Shown: piece after piece, positions 1-8,265 of the stretch
How positions within the stretch are numbered: the first letter of the stretch is position 1
Layout: the number at the start of each line of letters is the position of its first letter
NCBI RefSeq assembly: GCF_002149035.1
Contig: NZ_NGFP01000053.1
Location: 1 to 40,608 of the forward strand
Reading direction: 5' to 3'
Length of the DNA: 40,608 nucleotides
DNA from: Streptosporangium minutum
GTDB taxonomy: Bacteria; Actinomycetota; Actinomycetes; Streptosporangiales; Streptosporangiaceae
Position numbers and translations under genes: made by a program
The notes under the pieces: generated by a model
Seen by the model: only the letters and a program-made list of their open reading frames with translations
Databases searched by the model: none
Told to the model about the DNA's origin: nothing

Positions 1-16
1 CCCGATGGGAGGGAGC

Positions 17-1000
17 ATGCGCGTAGCCGAGAACCTGAACGCCGCCCTGCACGGGCTGCTGGACGATGATCCCACCGCCTACATGATCGGCGAGGACATC
101 ATCGACCCGTACGGCGGCGCCTTCAAGGTCACCAAGGGCCTGTCGACCCGTTTCCCCGGCCGAGTGATCGGCACTCCGATCAGCGAGGGCGCCCTGACCG
201 GCGTCGCGGCGGGGCTGGCGCTGACCGGCAACACGGCGGTGGCCGAGATCATGTTCGGCGACTTCGTGGCGCTCGCCTTCGACCAGCTCTGCAACTTCGC
301 GAGCAAGTCGGTCTCCATGTACGGCAGGCGACTGCCCCTGCGGATGGTGGTGCGCTGCCCGACCGGCGGCGGCCGGGGTTACGGCCCCACGCACAGCCAG
401 AGCCTGCAGAAGCACTTCGTCGGCATGCCGGGGCTGTCGCTGTATGAGATGTCCCCCTTCCACGACAACCGCGCCGTGCTCGGCGCGATGCTGGAGCGGG
501 GCGAGCCGTGCGTCTTCTTCGAGGACAAGGTCCTCTACACCCGGCAGATGGACCAGGTCGACCCGCTTTTCACGGTGCGCCGTGAGGGCGACCTGGCCGT
601 GGTCGACCTGCGCGGCCCGGACGCCCGGCCCGACTGCGTGATCATCGCGCCGGGCGGGATGGCGCACCGGGCGCTGGCCGCGATGCGGTCCCTGCTGGTG
701 GAGCAGGAGATCTCCTGCCGGCTGCTGGTCCCGTCCCGGCTCTACCCGCTGGACGCCGACGCGCTGCTGCCGTTCCTGGGGGAGGTCGTCCTGGTCGCCG
801 AGGAGAGCACGGCCGGCGGCACCTGGGGCAGCGAGGTCGCCCACCTCCTGCACGCCCGTCTCTGGGGCCGCCTGCGCGGCCCCGTCCGCCTCGTCCACTC
901 CCGGGCCAGCGTGATCCCCACCGCCGCCCACCTCGAGAACGAGGTCCTGGTGGGGGAGTCCACGATCCACCACGCCGTACGAGAGGCCCTGCGTGGCTGA
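17..1000 (+). CDS. 2-oxoacid dehydrogenase E1 component, beta subunit
   Basis: This is the transketolase-like beta subunit of a thiamine-diphosphate 2-oxoacid (or acetoin-type) dehydrogenase. With an alpha subunit it decarboxylates a 2-oxo substrate and passes the acyl group to the lipoyl arm of E2. The 327 residues match the family's usual length. GEDI near residue 25 lies in the conserved TPP-site region, and PISEGALTGVAAGLALTG and the C-terminal transketolase domain are present. I start at ATG 17 because GGAGG lies at 8-12; an in-frame ATG at 5 lacks a site. The 3' end overlaps the E2 gene by 8 nt, so the two are co-translated. No alpha subunit is in the window; it is presumably upstream. 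Linkage to an NRPS suggests the complex makes a dedicated acyl unit and is not housekeeping PDH. That role, and the substrate, are inference. Confidence 0.88.
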   Translation: MRVAENLNAALHGLLDDDPTAYMIGEDIIDPYGGAFKVTKGLSTRFPGRVIGTPISEGALTGVAAGLALTGNTAVAEIMFGDFVALAFDQLCNFASKSVSMYGRRLPLRMVVRCPTGGGRGYGPTHSQSLQKHFVGMPGLSLYEMSPFHDNRAVLGAMLERGEPCVFFEDKVLYTRQMDQVDPLFTVRREGDLAVVDLRGPDARPDCVIIAPGGMAHRALAAMRSLLVEQEISCRLLVPSRLYPLDADALLPFLGEVVLVAEESTAGGTWGSEVAHLLHARLWGRLRGPVRLVHSRASVIPTAAHLENEVLVGESTIHHAVREALRG

Positions 1001-2321
1001 CATCCGCGTCCCCAAGCTCAACAACAACGACACCGAGTACCTGGTCGTGGAGTGGCTCGTCGAAGACGGCAAGCCCGTCCAGGCCGGAGACCCCGTCGCC
1101 GTCCTGGAGACCTCCAAGGCGGCCGACGAACTGGAGGCCGCCGAGTCCGGTCACCTCCACCACGTGGCCGGGCTCAACACCTGGATCGCCCCCGGCGCCG
1201 TCCTCGCCCGGATCACCCCCGAGGCCGTCCCGGCGGCGTCCGCCGACGCGCCGGTCACCTCCGGGGCGGTTCCCGCTTCCGCTTCCGCGGCGTCCCCGGA
1301 CACGCCGGCCGCCGCCGCGGACGTCCCCGCGACCGGCGCCCCCGTCATCACCGACCCCGCCCGCGCCCTGATGGACGCGCTCGGCGTCACCGTCGCCCAG
1401 GTCACGGCCCTCGGCCTGCCCATCGTCCGCCGCGGCGACGTGGAACGCCTGGCCGGGAGCGCCGGTGCGCCGCCGGCCACCGGTGGGCACGCCGGAGCCA
1501 ACGGCGCCCACGGGCACGCCGGAGCCAACGGCGCCCACGGGCACGCGGGAGCGGACGGCGCCCACGGGCACGCCGGAGCCGACGGCGGGGTTCCCGGACA
1601 GGCCCGCGCCGCCGACGGTCCCTTCTCGCAGGCGGGGGAGCGGGCCGGAGAGGCGGGCTCCGACGGCGCGGCGGGCACGTATCCGCTCTCCCGGGTGCAG
1701 CGGGCAGTGGCCAGGGCGGTCACGACCTCGCACAGCACGATCCCCGCCGCCTACACGGTGGTGAAGTTCGACGTGGGGCCGCTGCTGGCGCGGACCAGGG
1801 GGCTGAGCAGGGATGTCCGCCGGCCGGTCGGGCTGGCGGAGCTGTTCGTCCAGGCCGTGGCCGCGCTGCATCCGGCGTACCCGCTGTTCTTCGCCTCGGT
1901 CGACGGGGATCGGGCCCGGCCGGCGGAGGCGCCGCGTGTCGGCGTCACCTTCGACATGGGCCAGGGCCTCTACGTGCCGGTCGTCCACGACACGGGGTCG
2001 CTCCGGGAGATCGCCGACACGCTCATGCGCTACCGGCTGGCGGCCACCGAGGGCGACTTCCGGGAGAGGGACCTCACCGGCGCCAACATCGCCGTCACCC
2101 TGCACACCGACGCCGACGTGATCCTCGCGATCCCCTTCGTCTTCCCCGGGACGGTCTGCGCGCTCGCGGTCACCTCGCCGCAGCCCGAGGTCGTCCTCGG
2201 TGACGACGGCGCCGTGACGACGAGAACCGTCGCGAACATCGGCCTCGCCTACGACCATCGACTGATCAACGGCCGGGACGCCGCGCTGTTCCTCGCCGCC
2301 CTCCGGATGGAGCTGCATTGA
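993..2321 (+). CDS. Dihydrolipoamide acyltransferase (E2) with repeat linker and Asn in the catalytic motif
   Basis: This is the E2 subunit of a 2-oxoacid dehydrogenase-type complex. Domains in order are: an N-terminal lipoyl domain (about residues 1-75, lipoylation site Lys42 in ETSKAADE); an Ala/Pro linker; a peripheral-subunit-binding-like helix pair (about 120-152); a His/Gly/Ala-rich linker of nearly four 9-residue repeats (166 onward); and the acyltransferase domain (about 225-442). The usual C-terminal signature DHRxxDG reads DHRLING here: His422 is kept but the Asp is Asn426. GTG at 993 overlaps the E1-beta 3' end, and the stop codon overlaps the TTG start of the NRPS. The tight coupling implies that its acyl product feeds the NRPS. 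A direct acyl transfer to the NRPS condensation domain is possible but unproven. A degraded or low-activity transferase is the alternative. Confidence 0.85.
   Translation: MADIRVPKLNNNDTEYLVVEWLVEDGKPVQAGDPVAVLETSKAADELEAAESGHLHHVAGLNTWIAPGAVLARITPEAVPAASADAPVTSGAVPASASAASPDTPAAAADVPATGAPVITDPARALMDALGVTVAQVTALGLPIVRRGDVERLAGSAGAPPATGGHAGANGAHGHAGANGAHGHAGADGAHGHAGADGGVPGQARAADGPFSQAGERAGEAGSDGAAGTYPLSRVQRAVARAVTTSHSTIPAAYTVVKFDVGPLLARTRGLSRDVRRPVGLAELFVQAVAALHPAYPLFFASVDGDRARPAEAPRVGVTFDMGQGLYVPVVHDTGSLREIADTLMRYRLAATEGDFRERDLTGANIAVTLHTDADVILAIPFVFPGTVCALAVTSPQPEVVLGDDGAVTTRTVANIGLAYDHRLINGRDAALFLAALRMELH
1488..1586 (+). repeat. 27-nt in-frame tandem repeat in the E2 linker
   Basis: Three full 27-nt units and a partial fourth encode HAGANGAHG, HAGANGAHG, HAGADGAHG and HAGADG. 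The copies are nearly identical at the DNA level, so they probably arose by recent slippage. They lengthen the flexible linker between the subunit-binding region and the acyltransferase core. Confidence 0.9.
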
Positions 2322-5300
2322 CCGAGACGACGCTGTCGGACGCCAAGCGGGCGCTGCTCGCCCAGCGGCTCCGACGCCGGGAGGAGTCCCGGACCATCAC
2401 ACCCCGGGCCCCGGGAACCACCCCGCCCCTGTCCCACGCCCAGGAACGCCTGTGGTTCCTGGAGCAGTACCGCCCCGGCACCACCACCTACACCGTCCCC
2501 GTCGCGGCGCGCCTGCGCGGAGACCTGGACGCCGACGCGCTGCGCCGGGCCCTGGACGAGATCGTCGCGCGCCACGAGGCCCTGCGGACGCGCTTCCTCA
2601 CCACCGAGGACGGCACACCCGAGCTCGTGGTCGACGGGCCCCGCCCGGCCGAGCTGCGCGTCACCGAGGCGGCGGACCTGGAGGCCGCGGTCGAGCTGCT
2701 CGACGCCGAGCTCGCCACCCCCTTCGACCTGGAGCACGGCCCCCTCTTCCGGACCGTCCTGGTACGGCTCGCGCCCGACGACCACGTGCTTCTGATCGCC
2801 GCCCACCACACCGTCATCGACGGCTGGTCCAGCGACGTGATCATCCGTGAGCTGCTCGCCCTGCACGACGGCGCGAACCCGCCGTCCGCCCCGGTCGGTT
2901 ACGGCGACTACGCCCTCTGGCAGCGCGGACGCGAGCACCGCGGCGAGATCGACCACTGGCGGGAGAAGCTCGCCGGTCTGCCCGCCATCGAGCTCCCCAC
3001 CGACCGGCCGCGCCCGGCCGAGCAGGGGTACGAGGGAGCCGCCCTCGACTTCCGGCTGGACGCCGACCTCACCCGGCGGCTCACCGACCTGGGCAAGGCC
3101 GCCGGGGCGACGCCGTACATGACGCTGCTGGCCGCCTTCCAGGTGCTGCTGGCCCGGTACTCGGGACAGTCGGACTTCGCGGTCGGCTCCCCGGTCGCGG
3201 GACGCGGCCTGCCGGAGCTGGACGGCGTCGTCGGCATGTTCGTCAACACGCTGGTGCTCCGCGCGGACCTGGCCGACGATCCGTCGTTCAGCGCGTTCCT
3301 GGCCCGCACCCGCGAGACCGCGCTGGACGCCTTCGCGCACCAGGAACTCCCGTTCGACCAGCTCGTCAACGAGCTGAACGTGGTCCGCGACGTGAGCCGG
3401 TCGCCGCTCGTCCAGGTGACGTTCGCGCTGCAGAACTTCAAGGCCGGGGAGGAGGACGGGCGGGTCTCGTACGTCACCCTGCCCGCCAGGACCACCCGTT
3501 TCGACCTGGGCCTCTACCTGTTCGAGAACCCTGACGGGCTGGTCGGGAACTTCACCTACAGCACGGCGCTGTTCGACCCGGAGACCGTGGAGCTGCTGGC
3601 GTCCCGGTTCGAGACGCTGCTGCGTTCCATCGTGGAGTCGCCGCAGACGCGGGTCGGAGAGCTCTCCCTGCTCTCCGAGGACGAGCGGGACCTGGTCCTC
3701 GGCTTCGGCGCCGGCACCGCCCCGGCGCCCGCCGGCCACGACCTGCTCCACGACCTCGTCACCGCGCAGGCCGCGCTGACCCCCGGAGCCACGGCCGTGG
3801 TCTGCGGCGACTCCCTGACCTACGCCGAGCTCGACGACCGCTCCACCCGGATCGCCGCCCTGCTGAGGAACCGCTACGGCGTCGGCCCCGACACCCGGGT
3901 CGGCGTGTTCCTGGAGCAGTCCACCGACCTCGCGGCGGCCGTCATCGGCGTCATGAAGGCGGGCGGCTCCTACGTCCCCCTCGATCCCAAGCAGCCCCGC
4001 GACCGGCTGGCCCACATGCTCGGCGACGCCGGAGCCGTCGTCGTCGTCACCACCTCCGCCCTCCGCGACCTGGTCCCGGGGCCGCCGGCCGTCTGCCTGG
4101 ACGAGGAGACGCTGCGGGAGACCGCGTTCGAGGCGCCCCCGGTCACGGCCGACCACCTCGCGTACGTGATCTACACGTCGGGGACGACCGGGCGGCCCAA
4201 GGGCGTCGGGGTGCAGCACCGGCAGGTGCTCACCTACCTGGCCGGGGTCAGGGAGCGGTTCGAGGTCGAGCCCGGGGCGGTCTACACGCTGCTGCAGTCG
4301 CTCTCGTTCGACTTCGGGGTGACGATCTTCTACCTGTCGCTCATGACCGGCGGCGAGCTGCACCTGGTCGACCCGCAGTCGCCGGTCGAGGAACTCGCCG
4401 GGCAGCTCGGCCGTACCGACTACCTGAAGATGACCCCGTCCCACCTGGCCTCGCTGCTCGCCGACCCCGACATCGCCGACCCGGCCGACCTGCTCCCGCG
4501 CAAGCTGCTCGTCCTCGGCGGCGAGGCGTCCAAGTGGAGCTGGGCCCGGGAGCTGAGCGCGCACACCACCGTGGTCAACCACTACGGTCCCACCGAGGCC
4601 ACGGTCGGCATCTCCACCCACGCCGTCACCGGCGAGGCCGAGCGGTCGCTGAACCTCCCGATCGGCAGGCCGCTCCCCGGGGCCCGGGTCTACGTGCTGG
4701 ACGAGCATCTGCGGCTCGTCCCGCCCGGCATGACCGGTGAGATCTACCTCGGCGGCGACCGGCTCGCCCGGGGATACCTCGGCCAGTCCGGCCTGACGGC
4801 GGACAGGTTCCTGCCCGACCCGTACGGCGAGCCCGGCGCGCGCATGTACCGGACCGGCGACCTGGGCCGCTGGCTGCCCTCGGGCGACCTGTGCTTCCTC
4901 GGCCGCCGTGACCTCCAGGTGAAGGTCCGGGGCTACCGGGTGGAGCTGTCGGAGATCGAGTCGGTCCTCACCGACCAGCCCGGCGTCGCGCACGCCGTCG
5001 TCGAGCTGCGCCAGGACCGGTTGATCGGCTACCTCGTCGGCGAGCGGACCAGCGTGAGCGAGCTGCGCGCGGCGCTCGGCGAGCGGCTCCCCGAATACAT
5101 GATCCCCGCGCGGTTCGTCTGGCTGGACGAGCTGCCACTGAAGTCGCACGGCAAGGTCGACCGGGCCAGGCTGCCCGAACCCGACGAGGAGCGGCCGGAC
5201 CAGGAGGCCGGGTTCGTCCCGCCGCAGACGCCTGTCGAAGAGGCGATCGCGGGGGTATGGGCCCAGGTGCTCGGACTGGTCCAGGTCGGCGTGCTGGACG

Positions 5301-7990
5301 ACTTCTTCGACCTGGGCGGACATTCGCTGCTCGCCGCACAGGTGGTCGCCCGCCTGCGGAAAGCCCTTCCCGCAGGCGGGCGCCAGGTAAGCATCCTGGA
5401 CCTGTTCAAGCACCGGACCGTCCGCGAGCTCGCGCAGCTCGTCGAGGCCGGCGACGACGGTCCGCGCATGCTCCTGCACCGGCTCACCCCGGTCCGCACC
5501 GCCACCTCCACCCTGGTCTGCGTGCCGTACGGCGGCGGCAGCGCGGCCATCTACCAGCCGCTGGCCGACGCGATGCCCGCGGGCTGGGCGTTGCACGCGG
5601 TCGCCGTCCCCGGTCAGGAGATGGGGCTGATCGAGGAGACCCGGCCGGTGGCCGAGGTCGCGCAGGGCTGCGTGGAGGAGATCCTCAAGGGGATCCGGGG
5701 GCCGCTGGCGCTGTACGGCCACTGCGGGCTCGGCGTCATGCTGACCGTGGAGATCGCCCGGCGCCTGGAGGCGGCGGGACGGCCGGTGGAGGCCATCTAC
5801 CTCGGCGGCATCTTCCCCTTCGCCCGGCCCGCCTCGACGCTGGCCTGGCTGTCGAACCTGACCGACCGCCTCCGCAGCGACCAGGTCTGGGCCAACGCCC
5901 TCCAGGCCGCCGGTCTCGACGTCGAGGACCTCGACCGGGACCAGCTCAAGTTGATGATCGACAACCGCCGCCAGGGCACCAAGGAGGCGGAGCGCTACTT
6001 CACCCGCCTGTTCGCCGAAGGCGTCGAGCCGCTCAGGGCGCCGATCATCTCGGTGGCCGGCGAGCGTGACCCGGCCACCGAGTTCTACCAGGAGCGCTAC
6101 CGCGAGTGGCACCTGCTCACCGACTCCACCGCCGTGGTCGTCCTGGACGAGGCCGGGCACTTCTTCCTGAAGTACCGGGCCGAGGAGCTGTCGGCCATCG
6201 TCACCGGCACCCACCGGGCCATCGCCTCCGGCGAGACCGCCGCGCTGGGCCGTACCGACCGATCCACCTGGTGGCTTGAGGGCATCTCCGACCAGCGCGC
6301 CTCCGAGGGGCCTGGGGCCGTCGCGGGCGTGTCCGGTCGACTCGGGTCCGTTCCGGGTGTGTCCGGGCTGGCTGGATCCGACTCGGATGCGTCCGTCCCT
6401 GGTGTGTCCGGGCAGGCCGGGTCGGGTTCGGAGGTTCCTGGACAGGTCGTGTCCGGCTCGGGCGTTCTCGGGCAGGCCGGGGCAGGTCCGGATGTCCTCG
6501 GGCAGACTGAGGCTGTGCCGGACGGCTCCGTTCCGGGGGTCGGCCGGCAGGACATACCCGCTCCCCGCGTCGCCGGGCACGGGGCGTCCACCCCGTACGG
6601 GACGCGGCGGGAGCCGAAGCCCAGCATGAAGCGGTTCGCCACGGTGGCGGCGGGACAGCTCATCTCGATCATCGGGTCGTCGCTGACCGAGTTCGCGGTC
6701 CCGCTGTGGATCTACGTCACCACCGGGTCGCTCGCCAGGTTCGCCCTGTTCTCGGTCCTCGCACTCGTCCCCGGCATGCTGGTGTCCCCTCTCGCGGGGG
6801 CCCTCGTCGACCGCTACGACCGGCGCAGGGTGATGCTCGCCGGGGACATCGGCGCGTTCGGCACCCAGCTCGCCCTCGGGATCCTGCTGTGGACCGGAAA
6901 CCTCCAGGTCTGGCACATCTACCCGCTCCTGGTGCTGCTGTCGGTCGCGCTCACCTTCCAGCGCCTCGCCTACAACTCGGCCGTCCCCCAGCTGGTCCCC
7001 AAGCGTTTCCTCGGCCACGCCAACGGCGTCGTCCAGATGGTGACCGGCACCGCTCAACTCGTCGTCCCGCTGGTCGCGGTCGGCCTGATGGCCGTGATCG
7101 GCCTTGAGGGCATCCTCGTCCTGGACGTCGTCTCCTACGTCTTCGCGATCGCGGTGCTGCTGTTCGTCCGCTTCCCGAAGACGATGGCCTGGAAGCGCAG
7201 GGAGTCCCTGGTCTCCGAGATGGTGGAGGGGTGGAAGTTCTCCTGGGGCAACCGGGGCTTCCGCGGCATGCTCTTCTTCTTCGCGGTGCTGAACATCTTC
7301 CTGTCCCCGCTGTTCCTGCTGATCTCACCGCTCGTCCTGGGCTTCGCCACCCTCCAGGACGTCGGCCGGATCTCCTTCGCCGGGGGACTCGGCGTCTTCC
7401 TCGGCGGTCTGACCATGACCGTCTGGGGCGGTCCACGGCGGCAGCGGCTGCGCGGAGTCATGCTCTCCACCGTGGTCCTCGCCGTCTTCTGCCTGATCAC
7501 CGGCCTCCAGCAGAACCTGCTCGTGATCGCGGTCGGCGCGTTCGGCATGTCGTTCTGGCTGACCCTGCTCAACGGCGTCTATGCCACGATCATCCAGGTG
7601 AAGGTGCCGCAGCGCTTCCACGGCCGGGTCATCGCGCTCAACACGCTGATCGCCTGGTCCACCCTGCCGATCGGTTTCGGCCTGGTCGCGCCGTACGGCA
7701 GTGCGGCGTTCGAGCCGCTGCTGCTGCCCGGCGGCCCGCTGGCCGACACGGTCGGCCTGGTGCTCGGCACCGGTGCGGGCCGGGGCGTCGGCCTGATGTA
7801 CGTGCTGTTCGCCATCGCCATCGCCGTCACCGCGCTGGTCGCGATGCGCACCCGGACCCTGTCCCGGTTCGACGTGGACGTGCCGGACGCGCTCCCGGAC
7901 GACCTGGTCGGCTTCCAGACCCTGCAGAGGCGCCATGGACAGGAGCAGCAGCACGAGCCGGTCGCGGAGGTGACCGCCCTGCAGACATGA
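2318..7990 (+). CDS. NRPS (C-A-T-TE) fused to an MFS exporter
   Basis: This single 1,890-residue chain joins a full nonribosomal peptide synthetase module to a transporter. The C domain (about 35-455) has HHTVIDG at 163-169. The A domain (about 475-950) has YTSGTTGRPKG, YGPTEATVG, YRTGDLG and catalytic Lys946. By motif alignment its pocket reads D665-F666-T669-K704-V732-G734-H755-V763-G764-K946, close to the known aspartate code DLTKVGHIGK. The carrier domain has Ser1003 in DLGGHSLL. The TE (about 1055-1300) has GHCGLG with Cys1136 in place of Ser, plus likely Asp1251 and His1281. A Gly/Ser/Val-rich repeat linker (about 1331-1415) leads to an MFS of the EntS/MFS_3 type (about 1438-1870). The start is TTG, with GGATGGAG at 2305-2312, overlapping the E2 stop. 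As there is no loading module, the C domain should take an acyl donor, perhaps from the E1/E2 pair. The product would be an N-acyl-aspartyl compound or cyclised derivative; this is inference. Confidence 0.9.
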   Translation: MTETTLSDAKRALLAQRLRRREESRTITPRAPGTTPPLSHAQERLWFLEQYRPGTTTYTVPVAARLRGDLDADALRRALDEIVARHEALRTRFLTTEDGTPELVVDGPRPAELRVTEAADLEAAVELLDAELATPFDLEHGPLFRTVLVRLAPDDHVLLIAAHHTVIDGWSSDVIIRELLALHDGANPPSAPVGYGDYALWQRGREHRGEIDHWREKLAGLPAIELPTDRPRPAEQGYEGAALDFRLDADLTRRLTDLGKAAGATPYMTLLAAFQVLLARYSGQSDFAVGSPVAGRGLPELDGVVGMFVNTLVLRADLADDPSFSAFLARTRETALDAFAHQELPFDQLVNELNVVRDVSRSPLVQVTFALQNFKAGEEDGRVSYVTLPARTTRFDLGLYLFENPDGLVGNFTYSTALFDPETVELLASRFETLLRSIVESPQTRVGELSLLSEDERDLVLGFGAGTAPAPAGHDLLHDLVTAQAALTPGATAVVCGDSLTYAELDDRSTRIAALLRNRYGVGPDTRVGVFLEQSTDLAAAVIGVMKAGGSYVPLDPKQPRDRLAHMLGDAGAVVVVTTSALRDLVPGPPAVCLDEETLRETAFEAPPVTADHLAYVIYTSGTTGRPKGVGVQHRQVLTYLAGVRERFEVEPGAVYTLLQSLSFDFGVTIFYLSLMTGGELHLVDPQSPVEELAGQLGRTDYLKMTPSHLASLLADPDIADPADLLPRKLLVLGGEASKWSWARELSAHTTVVNHYGPTEATVGISTHAVTGEAERSLNLPIGRPLPGARVYVLDEHLRLVPPGMTGEIYLGGDRLARGYLGQSGLTADRFLPDPYGEPGARMYRTGDLGRWLPSGDLCFLGRRDLQVKVRGYRVELSEIESVLTDQPGVAHAVVELRQDRLIGYLVGERTSVSELRAALGERLPEYMIPARFVWLDELPLKSHGKVDRARLPEPDEERPDQEAGFVPPQTPVEEAIAGVWAQVLGLVQVGVLDDFFDLGGHSLLAAQVVARLRKALPAGGRQVSILDLFKHRTVRELAQLVEAGDDGPRMLLHRLTPVRTATSTLVCVPYGGGSAAIYQPLADAMPAGWALHAVAVPGQEMGLIEETRPVAEVAQGCVEEILKGIRGPLALYGHCGLGVMLTVEIARRLEAAGRPVEAIYLGGIFPFARPASTLAWLSNLTDRLRSDQVWANALQAAGLDVEDLDRDQLKLMIDNRRQGTKEAERYFTRLFAEGVEPLRAPIISVAGERDPATEFYQERYREWHLLTDSTAVVVLDEAGHFFLKYRAEELSAIVTGTHRAIASGETAALGRTDRSTWWLEGISDQRASEGPGAVAGVSGRLGSVPGVSGLAGSDSDASVPGVSGQAGSGSEVPGQVVSGSGVLGQAGAGPDVLGQTEAVPDGSVPGVGRQDIPAPRVAGHGASTPYGTRREPKPSMKRFATVAAGQLISIIGSSLTEFAVPLWIYVTTGSLARFALFSVLALVPGMLVSPLAGALVDRYDRRRVMLAGDIGAFGTQLALGILLWTGNLQVWHIYPLLVLLSVALTFQRLAYNSAVPQLVPKRFLGHANGVVQMVTGTAQLVVPLVAVGLMAVIGLEGILVLDVVSYVFAIAVLLFVRFPKTMAWKRRESLVSEMVEGWKFSWGNRGFRGMLFFFAVLNIFLSPLFLLISPLVLGFATLQDVGRISFAGGLGVFLGGLTMTVWGGPRRQRLRGVMLSTVVLAVFCLITGLQQNLLVIAVGAFGMSFWLTLLNGVYATIIQVKVPQRFHGRVIALNTLIAWSTLPIGFGLVAPYGSAAFEPLLLPGGPLADTVGLVLGTGAGRGVGLMYVLFAIAIAVTALVAMRTRTLSRFDVDVPDALPDDLVGFQTLQRRHGQEQQHEPVAEVTALQT
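6308..6562 (+). repeat. Degenerate PGVSG/VLGQAG repeat linker between TE and MFS
   Basis: About 85 codons of low-complexity sequence contain imperfect repeats (AGVSG, PGVSG, PGVSGQAG, VLGQAG, VLGQT). It has no hydrophobic core, so it probably serves as a flexible tether between the soluble synthetase and the membrane domain. The repeats are also visible in the DNA as recurring CGGGCAGGCCGG-like units. Confidence 0.75.
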
Positions 7991-8044
7991 GCCCGCCGGG
8001 GCCCATGATGAGGGCGGGAGCGGTGAACGCCCCTGAGTACGGCT

Positions 8045-8074
8045 CCGCCGTACCGGCACATCCCGGTACGGCGG
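8045..8074 (+). terminator. Hairpin after the NRPS-MFS operon
   Basis: A perfect 12-bp inverted repeat, CCGCCGTACCGG (8045-8056) and its complement (8063-8074) around a 6-nt loop, lies 55 nt after the NRPS-MFS stop. It has no U-tract, which is common for GC-rich actinobacterial terminators. It marks the likely end of the E1-E2-NRPS transcript. Confidence 0.7.
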
Positions 8075-8228
8075 GGCGGTGCGGCCACCGCGGGGCCTGT
8101 CCCGTCCGGGCTTCTCGATTCCACGGACGCAACCCCTGGAGCCGGGTGGAGGTCACCGGCCTCCCCGTCACCCGAAGGTCCCGTCTTCCTTCCGAAGACC
8201 ATCGGAAGTCCTTCGATTCTCTCGGCAG

Positions 8229-8265
8229 GGTTCTCCGGAGAGTCTCTCCGGAAGGTTCTCCGGAG
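8229..8265 (+). repeat. Short TCTCCGGA repeat cluster
   Basis: GGTTCTCCGGAG occurs at 8229-8240 and again at 8254-8265, a 25-nt spacing. A related TCTCTCCGGAA lies between them. Each core is palindromic (CTCCGGAG). It sits just before the TetR/NmrA remnant. It could be an operator left over from the lost regulator or slippage debris; I cannot tell which. Confidence 0.55.

Noticed and set aside
2249-7057. A very long open frame on the minus strand opposite the NRPS gene (1,602 codons).
   Set aside because: Its translation is Gly/Arg/Gln/Asp/Val-rich without any domain, a typical shadow of high-GC coding sequence. The plus strand carries clear NRPS motifs throughout.
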